From the NCBI RefSeq assembly GCF_001949145.1, contig NW_019091628.1:3730-57688 (forward strand): DNA of 53,959 nt, written 5' to 3'. Shown in pieces: positions 13,143 to 34,750 of this stretch. Both the position numbers and the translations under genes were made by a program. Within the stretch, counting starts at the first letter, position 1, and each line of letters begins with the position of its first letter. This DNA is from Acanthaster planci. Its lineage: Eukaryota; Echinodermata; Asteroidea; Valvatida; Acanthasteridae. The notes under the pieces were generated by a model, which did not search any database, had not been told where the DNA came from, and saw only the letters and a list, made by a program, of their open reading frames with translations.

Positions 13143-13993
13143 TGATGCCGTGAAATGAGGTCCGTTAGGTCATACCATCTTTTTTGGGGGGGATGGAGAC
13201 TGTAAGGAGTCACCATGATCCCCCCCAAAAAAACATTGCCTCAAATTTTGACAGTTTGCAATAGACCCTATTCACGGGAGCCATATTTGATCTTGTTCCC
13301 TGAATCTATCATATTCAGTGCAATCTGGTGAACGGATTGTTGCCAGGCTTATTTTAAGCCTCACTCTTTTCAAGGTGGCCTAAAACATTTAGATGTATCA
13401 CAAATTATAAATTATTCAAACTGGCATTAGTTTGTAAGAAACTTTGGTTTCATTGCTGTCATTTTTACTCTCAGGCTCCAAAAATGAAAAGTTAACTTCT
13501 CTTTCAATTCAAGATGGCCGACACAAATACATACATGTATTGCCAGAGTTTATTTGTGGCTTGTTTCAACCGTATTCAAATGTTCACTTTGTAAGAATTA
13601 TATACTCCTGACTGCATGAGGGAATTTCAGAGAGCTAGTTTGAATTGAATTTGTTCTAATGTTAGGTAAAATACCTACCGATTTCGCACACCCCTCATTT
13701 TGAAACTCTGACCGAAATATTTTTAGTTTGGTTACTAGAACTCAAACAATTCCAAAAGCGTGTATACAGAGCATCGATTTAAAGGGTATTCCCATCATGG
13801 GAAAACCGTGTAATTTGATTCTCTGTGTCCAAAATTGATCAGAACAAACATTTTGCTGTCTTCATTGAGTCTCTGACCAATCTGGTCAGTTTTGTGTCCA
13901 CAACTAGTAAGAATGTAAGTCGTGTGTGTGTGTGTGTTTTTAACCAGAACAAACTTGACAAACTCCAGATGCAAAGCCTCCCACTTTTCTGTC

Positions 13994-13999
13994 AATAAA
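13994..13999 (+). terminator. Candidate poly(A) signal of NDUFAF4
   Basis: AATAAA lies about 850 bases after the NDUFAF4 stop codon, on the same strand. It is the first clear hexamer I noticed in this orientation. The cleavage site is unverified. Confidence 0.35.
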
Positions 14000-16900
14000 A
14001 TTTATTTTAGAACTTTTCTTTTAACTCTGTCACAGGTCTTTTTCGTTTAAAAACAAATTCCAACATAATTTAAACAAAAATGTGAGGTCAACTTAACGCA
14101 ATACGAGCAACGGCAAAATTACATGTTCATGACGCCAGTCGAGGTAGAATCTACGACTGTGCCATGCGAGTCTACGCAACAACTATTTCCGAGATAGACA
14201 CTATCTCAAAAGTCGCAATTTGTGTGTGTGCTTTTTTGCCGTCTAGCTTTACTAAATGCTGCAAGAGACAAGCCTAAGCCCTGTTCGCAAAAGACAGGTT
14301 AGTAGGAAGTGTTAATAGTGTTCGACTGTACAGTTAAGGCATCCGCAAAGTTCCTTACTCAACAAAATGAAATCTACCAAAATTACCGACACCGGAGATG
14401 AGTTTTCTTGAAAAAAAAAATGCCCTTGCAGTGTCTCGATGTGCTTGTTCCAATCTAAAAAAAAAAAAAATCAGGATTGTGAATTTCAAATTTTTTAGCA
14501 TCCTCAGTTGCAAAAGAAACCCAGATATGGTTTTGTGCATGCTGAATACAATTCTAGAATTGCTACAATATAAGTGTCATCATTCTTCACAGATGCAGCC
14601 CAAAAATTTGCTGAATGAATACCCAGCCAGTGTACTTTTAATATTAAAATACAGGACCGCAACCAGTTGTTATGAAGTTCTTTCTACTGTACTGTTCAAG
14701 AAGTGCCTATACTTGATATAGAGGTTGGACACCCTTGAGCCAAATAGCCCTTGACCCTCAATAGTTTTAATGGTCTGTGCTCCGCAGCTTTGGAGCACTT
14801 GTTACATGTATCTCTACACCCTATGTTATAATCAACGGTGCTCAGAACACTCCCGCAAGGCTACATTCGATGCGTTTTTTTTCTTTGTACAAATCAAGTG
14901 ACCAGCACTCTTGTTAATACTTGAAGCAAGCGGCGCTAGCAGAATAGCAAGATTAAATTAGTCGATTACGTTTGGTTTGATTGCATCCAGGCTACCAAAC
15001 ATGAAAAGCTCAGAATTCTCGTTCAGATTCTGTGATTTTTTTTTTCCTCTGACCACAGAAACTGCCTCTAAATTGTTGAAATGGTGTCGTGGAAGTTCTT
15101 TGGGTACTGAATAGATTGCATGTGAGGAAGAAGCGACTGCTCCGTGTTTACACTCTTGAATACCACCAGAATAATTTTGAAATTCTTTGAGATTTCAGTA
15201 CGCTTCTGATATTCATACAGGTGTCTCTGATACTTGAGACACCTGTTTCTTTTTTTCTGATAGGCTAAAAGATGAATTTGTCTATGACTATGCAACAGCC
15301 TATTAAGCCTGGATGCTATCAAATATTGAGAAACATTTAGATATGCAAGAAGTATACTTTTCAAAATTATTCTCTTCACAATCAACAAGGAGAGTATGAC
15401 AAATACAACGTCCAGAACAGTACTGAGACAGTTTGTGGCAGTACAGCCCATGAATGCATGTTAACGATTTTTTTATCCACCTCTTGAAAGCTCTGGACTT
15501 TAGTACTGCCGAGTCAGGGCGGCTGCCATCTTGGTCTGGTAGCCAAGACACCATGCCACAAAGTGACAATGCAGACAAACTCATGGATACCAGACCAGGT
15601 TTCTCTACAGCGTTCCCAGACTCATGTGTAAGACCACAAGACACACAGAGAGAAAGAGCAATCCGAGTGATGTCACTTTTATACACAAGGCCATCACAAG
15701 AAGCTTTGCATCAGGATTTTAATTTAAAAAAACAAAAACAAAACAAAAAAGACATGGCGGGGGAAATAATACAATTTTGTCGTCTGTACACAAATACAAC
15801 ATATGCCTCTGGCAATATCATACAATATATGATGCTATAAACACTTGGTCGTTCTGGTCGACGTTATTGCCCGTTCAGTCTGTACAATCATGTACACTTT
15901 CTCATCCGAACCATGTATACAAACATTTGCCAATAATTTCTCTCTTTTTCTTGTTTTGGCTAACTCTCTCAACACTACCGGACACCATTTTTAAACAGCT
16001 GCGGCAGCAGCAACGCCACAGAAATATACCACAAGAACTGCACGATTATGTCACTTCGCTGGTTACAAACGTTTACACGGTCATCCCCCGGGCAAGATTA
16101 GGATACAGACCGGACGTCCTTGCGATAACTACCTTCCTTGATCAGAGCTGCACGGAATACACCCATCCACACATCAGTTTGCCTCAATCTGGTCCGCATT
16201 TGTAGCGCTCTAACCGTGGTGACTTCCTAGGAGCACACGTGAGGGTGCATACTTATTCAGGGAGACACCGAAAGCCAATTAATACGACTTGAGCATGTTG
16301 TGTGCATGTCAAAATTTCATACCAGGGGCAGGGATTCCCCCTACACCACCGTGCATTCGGCTTCCAGTAACCATGTCGAGTACATGAAATTCAACAGTTT
16401 CAAACCCTCGCAAGCAGTGCAACAGGTGTATCTGAAAAACCCCTGAAAATGTGTCCAACACAGGTCAACAGGAATGAATCCTCACTGGTAGTGAATACAA
16501 GCGAAAGGAATACATTCAAGAACAGCTTGTTGTCTGTGCAAGGAAAGGTGGTTACCGAGGAACCATCTGCTGTATCATCCATACTACATCTTACTGAATG
16601 TCAAACTGTTCACAATCCATCCTTTAGCAGGAGCAAATACTAGGCACATAGTAATTACACTTGTAACGGGTTATTTTATATACACAACATATATAACATT
16701 AATTTTGCATGCTGGCTACAGTTGAACATGATTTCACTTCGAATACTCTGTACAGTTTTTCTTACAACTATTTAAAAGGCAAAGATCGTTCATTAACATT
16801 TTAGGTCTTGCGTTGCAATATAAAAACATGTTTACAAAACAGAATGCTGACCACAGTTTTGTCATTTTATTCAACACTGACCCAAAAATATCAAACCCCC

Positions 16901-18448
16901 CAAAAACACGATTTTCACAAAAACTGGGTTCAAAAAAAGTATGAAACCTCATCAAAGTCAGAATTTGGAGCTGAAATATCCCACTGACAATTTGGCAGGA
17001 GATTTAAATAAATGAACAATAACATGCAGTTATGTTAAGTACTGTCTCAGTGTGGGCGTTCTTTGAACTCTTCCCTGACAAAACGGAGGGCCCAAAAAAA
17101 AAATTCACTCTGAAAATGAACTTTTCACCTGGATCTGATTTTTGAATAATAATTACAAAAGAAAATTACACTTTGAATGCAAGGGTGTATTTAGAATATA
17201 GGTTACTGCATTAAGTTACACCGTACAGAAAAGCAAAACATGTTTCACCCCACTATTAACACACCGTTGAATGAGATTACATACCAAAGAATTTACCCAA
17301 CTCTTTTCTTTGGTACTCCCCTCTTCTCCTTCGACCGAATACAGCGGGGGCCCAGTTAGACTGGCGGGAGTTCAGGATTAAACTCGACTGACAAAATTCT
17401 TCACAAGAATGTCAGGAATTTCTTAGCCACGGCCAAATATTTATACATACACTGGCTTCTCGGGGAGAAATGTACAGGCACAGTTGGGTCAACTTCCGTC
17501 CGGCATTTCGGGGATTCCTCCACCGTCCTTTCATTTGATGAAAGACATTCCAGCGTGAGTGTGAATTTCTGAGAAATCATGACCACGAAGACAAGAAAAC
17601 CAGCTGTTTCGGCCAGTTTCTGAAGGCATATCTCATTGTATTTTTTTCCTTGAGAACCGGACTGCTCTGCAAACGAATTATATGTAGCTACTTTCAGAAA
17701 AAAAAAGAAAAAACATCGCTTAAGTGCTTTCAAAGATATCTTTGCCTTCAAATGTCATTTTTATCCAATGCTACAGATAGAAATTGCAACAGTGACCTTG
17801 TGGTACACGATGTGGCAGTTGATCCAACACAAATCAGACTCCAAAAGGTGATGTTTAGATGTAATGTTCATTGATTTCTCACGACATATAATCTATTGGT
17901 AAAGTTTCAATAGGTGACTATAAGAAAAAGTGGCTTCAGTTCCAGTGACAAACTTGAATCTCCGACACCCCATGTCAACAATATGTCCAGGCAAGTAAAC
18001 TTCAAGTCTCTCCAAGGTGTCCACAAGGAATTTAAAAAAAAAATACAGCCAACTGCTGTCTGAACGGGATTGACGCAACTTGTAAAGTGAGCCGGCTCGC
18101 ATTCTTGAGGCACGGCACCGAAGGCCGCCCCAGATATGCAACAAGCATCAGGCGGGCTACGGCAAAGGGTGCCTCGTACGACTGTAAGCTGGAACTCATT
18201 CACGCGTCGGGTTCAAAACACTGGCCGGGAGAAAACAGCCAGCTGACTGCAGTGGCGTGTCGGCGCCAGTGAATGGGACGGCGCAGATTTTTGAAGCACA
18301 GTTTTAGTCAAAGTAGGTGTCAGAAGTCTTTGAAGGGTGAACGTGATTGGAAATTTAAACTGCTTTACAGGATGATGTGCTTTTCTGTATTCAACCCTTG
18401 CTCTGCAACACCCTTCAACGGCTTTCCATTACTTGAATGGAGGTCCAT

Positions 18449-18684
18449 GGGCCAATTTCATAGCGCTGCTTAAACAAAAAATTTGTTAAAGCATGAAACC
18501 TTGCTTGACAAATCAGGTTACCAGCCAAAACTCCATGTGATGTATAATGTTTTGGAATGGTACCTGATCTTTTGGTTAGCACAACAATCACATATGATTT
18601 TGAGCTGGTAACCTTTGCTTATTAAGCAAGGTTTTTTCATGCTTAAGCAAATTCTGTGCTTAAGCAGCTCTATGAAATTGGCCC
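18449..18684. mobile_element. Long palindromic MITE
   Basis: A 236 bp element has near-perfect terminal inverted repeats beginning GGGCCAATTTCATAG, matching 26 of 28 bases between the ends. Inner parts also pair: AAAGCATGAAACCTTGCTT near 18485 against AAGCAAGGTTTTTTCATGCTT near 18623, and GGTTACCAGC against GCTGGTAACC. No open frame is present, so it is non-autonomous. No clear target-site duplication is seen. The ends resemble a repeat I recall as common in marine invertebrate genomes. It is downstream of LATS, possibly within its 3' UTR. Confidence 0.85.
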
Positions 18685-19207
18685 GTGGTCTGTTAAACAG
18701 CAAGGGAATTGTATCTCAACTCACGTTGGTGTGAATTGATTTGTGTGCTAACTACAGAATCGCCCAAGCTGTCCCAATAAAACTATTACCTCCAAGAAAT
18801 TTTAAGTTTTTGGCTTTGTCTCGCCTTGTACTAGTCATTTCTCTGCCTTTTTGCTACGTTGTACATGCAGTTTGTTACATGACTTGATGTCCATGTCAAA
18901 CTCTGCGGAATAGAGCGAGGTGTTTTCAAGAGGTAGCATTTCAGGGGTCAGGCAATGCTCAAGGGGTCTAATATTTCTCACATTCAGATTAAACTGTTTG
19001 ATTTTCTGTTACCAAAGTTATCCTTTTTAGGTCACCTTCAATCTTAATTTCTTCTTTTGGTTAACTTTCCCAAGTTTTGAAACTTGAAAAAAATGCAAAT
19101 GTCAAAAACAGTTACATGTCCAGCATCGTCGAATGCAGTGAAAGCTTGTTTTTGCTCAAATGAGTGACACATCGCAGTGGCTAGGAGTTGTATAGCCTAA
19201 CTGTCAC

Positions 19208-28478
<9,271 letters not shown>

Positions 28479-31353
28479 TTCTCAAATGTTTTTTTTCCTT
28501 TGTTGGGGAAGGGTACCCTGCGGCCCGGTGATTTGGTTAATTACCTAAGCCTCTACACTATGGCATCCTTTCTGCAATGGAATAGATACAAAAAAAATTA
28601 ACACATGAGTAGAAATTAACATGAGAGTAGGCACTCACGAGTAATGGTGAGAAATTCTATGCAAGAATGTATTAGAATCGTTTCCAAATTTTGAATCAGA
28701 ACTGCAATTCTACTTTTTGAGAGCAATCAATTCCCTGGACTAATTCATTCCATTCCCCTTAAATTTCATTAAAAAAGTATCACACAAACACAGAAGGGGG
28801 CTATGTTTGATTTCTTCCAACAATGTGCTTCTCGTAAATCACCAATTTTCACAACAATTTTGACAGTTGCCTTCTGTGACTAACCAATATGCATACAACA
28901 TCCTTATGTAACAGACACTGTTTCACGTTTTTGCCAGTGAAAAGAATCATTTCCGAGTGGCACTGCAACTCCTTGATGAAATTGGAATCGATCCAAGAAA
29001 AGCTGGAATTGCCCAACACAACCTAACAGTCTTAAGTCCTTCAGGGTCAGGGTTAAAATCCACACCATATTTGCAATTCCTCATTCATGTAGGCACATTC
29101 ATCTAACTCCATGCCACTGCTTGGTACTGATTCAACACCTGTTCCAATTTGTATTCCAGTAAAAGGCAAATTCCCAAAACTATTACAACCATGCCTGCAA
29201 TGTTTGGAATTGCCACCTTGATCACACATGCACATAAAGTGTTGCCAGAGCATCAGTTAGGAGTAGCTTCACAGAAAGTTGTTAAAAAAAAAAAAGGTTG
29301 AATCACCCAGCCAGGCATTATGCAGACCTTAACAGCAACTAATAAGCACACACACAATGTCATGATTAAACACCTGTTATCAGAAGCCCCGCCATACCAT
29401 CCAGATTACAAAGTGGACAAATTGACACACTACACTGTACTTCAGTGAAAGAAATCTCAAAGGATCAAAGGAAATTAATTGAAAATGGCATTTTGACAAA
29501 AGGATTTGCACCTCGACTTGCTTAAACTGAGTGCATATACCGGTATTTCGTGCCAAAACTGCCAACATGATGCAAGATATGGGGGGCGGAGAGACCCCCC
29601 CCGCCTTTGTGTTGGTCATTATTTGATCGGAATCTCAGGAATTCTTTACAGACTTTTGGGGGGGATGTGTTAGGTAACAATAGTCTAGAATGTATATAGG
29701 GATTGGACACGTGGGGGGGTACCCATCCGCCCCATATCGTGCACGGTATCAAAACTGCCACAGTAAAGTACATGTACATGTGATACTCTTGTCTGCTGTT
29801 CTGAACAGCTGAGTAAAAAATTATCAGATTCTTTTTTGGCACTCACAGGGGGCCAAGGCAGTTTTTAAAGTGAAGATAAAAACCAATACACTTCCATATT
29901 TACTAGAACACTGTCCATAATTACCATTCTAGATGTTAAATTTTGTCAAATACCCCGGAATTTGAAAGGACACAATTTTACGCTCTACAATGCCAAACTA
30001 CGGTTTACAAAACGAGTGAGACTACACTTTCTGGTATAGTTTTACTTTTATTAAATTCTGATCTCATTGGTAGTGTACATGTGTGTAAATGATAAACCTG
30101 GTAGTGTGGGCCTCAAGACAAGACGAAAATCTGACGACTCCCAAGGGTTTGAGAATTACAAGATATTAGAGTTTACAAGGGTGAAAGTGTTTTAAAGAAT
30201 CTGAGATCTGATGAACGGCAGTAAAATTTCTCTTCAACAAGTGTAACAAACCCCATCCTTCATGTTTCTGTACGGCATAAATTTGTGAATTTAAAATAAT
30301 TCTGTGGTGGTAAAATTCTTCACTGCAGGTCCTAATGGAGGAGGAAATGTGCTAACTTTCACTTTAAATTAATCCCTACATAACTACTACGAATGACTAG
30401 TTGTAGTAAAATGTAGTATTCAGTGCTGTCGCTTGAAAGAGGACGTGACCTTATAGTTCTCTGAAGCCATAAGATAAAATAGAAAAGACAATGTACCATA
30501 CAGAGCATGGCTTTATTGTTCTCTGTACAAGTAACAATGGAAGTAACCTAGCCAGAAGTAGTAATCTGTAGTGCTAGGTCCTTCAGGCTCTGACTACTAC
30601 TTAGTATTTCGTAGTACTGTGTAGTGTAACCCAAACAATATGCTTGGCGGTTAGGGTTAAGAGAGACATCACTCACTACCGGTAATCTTCTGCTGCACTA
30701 GTTTATTAGCCACTAGAAAGTCATCACATGTAATTAAAGTCCAATCTAGCAGGGAAAGTTGAAGCATTAACTTAGTGAACACTTCCAAATTTTCAGACCA
30801 GTTTGAGGGTTTACGACTTTCGACCACGTAACAGCTGTCCCATGATCACATCGATAAAATTTAACATACCGGTACTTTTTAACAACTGGCTTCTCTGCAA
30901 ATTAACTTTTAAATTTAACAATGTATTGATGAAAATGCCATGCATGTACATGTAACACCAACGATCTACAATATAAATTACCATATCAACTTGCCCCTGA
31001 ATCCATTAGAAGCAACATTTCAAACACCAACTTTTTCTCAGGCTGCTGGTCACAAATAAAATCATACAAATGGGCAATTGTGTTAAGTGATTATTAAGAG
31101 TAGTCAGCTTGGGCTACTACTGTACGTAACATGTAGTACGAGGCCCAGTAGGGCTACTGTTTTCATGGTTAACACAAGCATACATGTATTAAGTTCAATC
31201 AATTCAACAGACCCCCTGTATAGGATGCCAAGAAGTTAGAGGGCATTTCTTTCCTCTAGGATAGCCTCGAGTAAACCTTTTGTGCATTCGTTGAAATCAA
31301 ATTAAAATAACAAAAAATAGCCTCTGACTTCATGCAGGGGTCTAGATCCAATA

Positions 31354-31709
31354 GACCTTTTCACCAATAAATTCATAATTATGCACGCATGTGCACAAAT
31401 GGCCTGGACAGCAAAAATTGTGAGCGGGCCGTTGAAATGGTACAGCAGTGCAACTTTGGTGATGATTTTCTCTGAGATATTTTGGCTTTGTTCATTTTTT
31501 TCTTCAGAAAATCCTATTAATTGCGAAAATCATTTAACGGGATTTTCTGAAGAATAACTGAACAATGCCAGAAAGGCTGAGAGAAAAATGATCATCGAAG
31601 TCGCACCCCTGTACCTTTCCAGTGCCCCACTCACCATGCTCACAGTTCTCGCCACCAAGGCCATTTGTGCGCATGCGTGCATAATTATGAATTTATAAGT
31701 GAAAAGGTC
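31354..31709. mobile_element. 356 bp MITE with long terminal inverted repeats
   Basis: The ends are inverted copies over more than 50 bases: GACCTTTTCACCAATAAATT then CATAATTATGCACGCATG on the left, GACCTTTTCACTTATAAATT then CATAATTATGCACGCATG inverted on the right, both continuing to CACAAATGGCC. Inner segments also pair around ATTTTCTGAAG near 31500-31555. No coding capacity. A TAG triplet occurs at both outer edges and could be a short target duplication. A half copy is at 48783-48905. Confidence 0.85.
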
Positions 31710-32499
31710 CGTAGAAAGAAAACCTTTTAATATGGCATGCCGGTACAGCAGCAGTAGAGAAATATCATTCTTGTGATGGGAAATAACCTACACCGTAAAG
31801 CAAACTTAAACCAAGCGAGCTCGACATGTTTCACGACCATTTTAGATGATACGCTAAAAAAAAAACATGTAGGCCCTAGACATACTAGATGCTGATTAGG
31901 CAAATTGCCTTTTTGCCCCATCCTGCCCATGGCTTGACCAGTTGACGATGTCTCGAGGTGCTTACCCCTGGGCCCTGGCCTTCAGCATGTTCAGGGCATT
32001 AATTCCCGTCATTCTGATCGTCACCGTAGGCCTAACCGGCTGTAGGTGTGTAGACAATCACTGACAATAGACAAAGCTTGGTACACCATGGTGTCTTCGG
32101 CCTGAGCCTTTGTCATGTATGTAAGCCCAGACTAGGGAATGGCATGTATGTAGGACACAACAATATAGCCATGGTACAGAGGCACGGTAGCAAATGCATG
32201 TATGGTGCGGTACATTCATACATTCCAAATATCATTTCTTTTCTTTTCAAATTCCAGCACGATGTGCAACTGGCGATAGCTTACCCGGCTGGTACGCAGG
32301 TGCAGAAATGGAGTGTATCAACACAGCATGTGTACTTACATTTTATAAATTGGTTCACAGAAGTATTCACTGTTTTCTCTTTCCACTTCACACCGCCTCT
32401 TTTGCCGAAACAATGCAGGAATCGCAACCAAATCATGGTTTCAACCGGTGTGTCTTCGTTCGTCTCCACATCAGCAGCACATTACACGCACGAACGGAA

Positions 32500-32509
32500 G
32501 CCATCTTGG
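32500..32509 (-). promoter_or_regulatory. CCAAGATGGC motif, possible LATS promoter element
   Basis: CCAAGATGGC is the YY1-type motif often found at or just after animal transcription starts. It lies about 4 kb upstream of the LATS start codon in LATS orientation, where a 5' UTR exon could begin. The placement is inference; similar motifs occur elsewhere in the window. Confidence 0.2.
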
Positions 32510-34750
32510 TTACAAAGTCGTCCGCAGCCGAATGGAATTCGCAATTTTTCCCCGCCAGAATGATTCTTACATTGTTTCCAGGTGCTTTGGCCTCGCAAAC
32601 AAAGACCTAATTTTCTTATTCTCGCTGTTGTTTTTCTCGTGCTGGCTACCTAATTGCCGATATCCTGCTTACATTATTCAGAACTACCGTAGTAAATTCG
32701 CAAATTACAGACTGCACGTACATACGGGTGACAATCATTATGCAGTTTTCGCTTAGATTCATGGGAAATTCTTGAAGGTAGAGAGAATTTAATTATGATC
32801 ATGAAAACATTCGCTAAGTCAGTTCGCACGTGTACGAGCAATTGTAGCCAAATTGCAGAATTATTGGCCCGAAAATAATGAAAAACTGCTTTTTATATTG
32901 AGTACTGTCACATTCAGGTCGAAGTAGAATACAAAAATTATTTGAAATGCACCCTGCATAAATCGGATTAAATCAATTTCCAAAAAGCCCGTGTAAAGAG
33001 TGAAAAAAAAGGTAGCCAGACTTCGCCAGCAAACAAAATGACTAAAAAAATATCAGTCGTTTTCATTTTTAAATTCGAAGGGAAAGTTTTTAGTCAAATT
33101 AATCGCTCTCTATTCGTGGCCAGCATACTCGTACCATGCTCGTACTCATTGCTTCATCGCTGTCCTTGCTCTATGGTTGCTCGTAACGCTAGCTAGGGAG
33201 AGACGGGCGCGTGGTCAAGTCGCTGGCGACACAAGTGGTTGCGGCAACGCAACCCAAATTCTCCCCAAGTATTGAATGGGAGGCAGGTCAATGAATTTCT
33301 TGTCAGGAATGTCGGCGTTCACCTACAGGTGCTTGATTGATTGACACCGCGTAGACACCCGCAAGCCACCTCCAAAGGCATTGTTCACATAGTTTCGCGG
33401 TCATGTGACTAAACAGTCTCGGCCACTGTGCATCAACCGCACAGGGCCCCTAGTGAGGGCGTCTTTTACCTTTTGCAGTGGGGGAATTAGCAGAGCGCGG
33501 CAACATACAGATGCTACGTTTTCTGATTTTGGACGAGCACTTGATATTGTAATATTCCTCAAACTTTTCGGAGTACCAAAATAAATTTGAAAGGCGGGAA
33601 GACAGTCAAAACATTTCAGAAACCTCCGAATACCAAGCATAATATAATTATAACAGTCTTTAACCATGATAAAAAGTGCTGTACCTTTCAAAATTTTAAC
33701 TTCGTCTATTTAAAAAAACAAGGAAAGTAGATTTTTTTTAGAGAAAGAAAGTTTGTTACAAGCTGTGACACTGACAGGGTACTGTTTATTCAGGTATTTT
33801 TAACTATAACCTCGCCCACAAGATACAGAAATCCATTCTGTTTCGGTAGATTTGCATATATTGTATTTTTAGCGATAAAAGTGTTTAACTTTATCCCCCA
33901 AAATGTTTTCCTATATTCTCCAGTGCTAATTTACTGAATTTACCACCCCCCAAAAAAAACAACTAGCCAAAAAACAAACAGCAAAACAAAACAAAATAGC
34001 AAACGCTCTCCATCCAGTGGGGCATGGCCCCTGTTTTTGACAGTGTAAGCCACTGATAAGGGGTACAGATGCAAATTTCACACTTTCTTAGCAATAGCCA
34101 GGTACAAATTAAAGGCACTGTACTGACTTTTCAAAGAGGGAAGCAGGGCACATCTAACGGTTGTATGTCAAAGATTATAAACAATTCCTCGTGGGTCTTT
34201 GTATGTCAGTTACTTCAAAATAGTTTTGGGATGGCTTGTTACCCCATCAAAATTGGGCAAAAGTAACATTCTGACTGCCCTTTGCAGTCTTGTCCTGATG
34301 TACTATGACCAATCACAGACAAATACATGTAGGCGTAGTGGTTAATTAAGGCCACTGGAAATGTGCATTTAAGGAGATTGACATGTCCCCTGTTGCCTCA
34401 CCAAGGCAGGTTCGTTCATTAATGCATCAAGGAAAGACTATTTCTTTAACAAATCCAAAGTTTTAACAGTTCCTGATGCACGAAATGAGTGTGAAAATCC
34501 GAGTGCCAGTTCTGTCAATTTTGTACATTTCTTAAGGCTGTTGGTGTCTGTGCATTTGATTTCACCTCCTTGGCAAGCCCACTTTCATGAATATGCTGGA
34601 TCTTTTAGAGCTATTGGCTGAGTGGCTGACCTCGATGACCAGCTGACCTCAGGTCACAAGCCCCCCAGAATGTCCAACTTCACAGTGGGTTTTACAGTCA
34701 AGTCAATTAATCTCATGAAACAAAAAAAACACACAAACGACGACGCTCCT

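Larger units (their letters stand above)
13143..19207. other. Spacer between NDUFAF4 and LATS stop codon
   Basis: The NDUFAF4 3' UTR probably occupies the left end, to the AATAAA at 13994-13999. The LATS 3' UTR probably enters from the right. The only plain minus-strand AATAAA I noticed is at 16866-16871, which would make a UTR of about 2.3 kb and put the MITE at 18449 inside it; this is inference. GT microsatellite 13921-13939. CCAAGATGGC-type motifs occur at 13510-13519 (+, AAGATGGCC form) and 15525-15534 (-). Open frames up to about 140 codons at 15300-16205 have no recognisable homology and overlap each other on both strands. Confidence 0.4.
28479..34750. other. LATS upstream region and NUP43 3' flank
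   Basis: No coding exon was recognised. The LATS 5' UTR exon(s) and promoter should lie here. A minus-strand CCAAGATGGC at 32500-32509 and a less AT-rich stretch at about 33120-33480 are the only promoter-like signs I see, and neither is proof. A MITE occupies 31354-31709. The NUP43 3' UTR enters from the right; a minus-strand AATAAA is at 33785-33790. Small open frames at 32078-32756 (+) overlap one another and have no recognisable homology. Confidence 0.4.

Noticed and set aside
15525-15534. CCAAGATGGC motif as the promoter of a further minus-strand gene
   Set aside because: No coding exon could be attached to it. The motif alone is too common.
15303-16205. Overlapping 127-142 codon frames on both strands
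   Set aside because: No recognisable domain, no consistent exon borders, and frames on both strands of similar quality; probably chance or repeat-derived.
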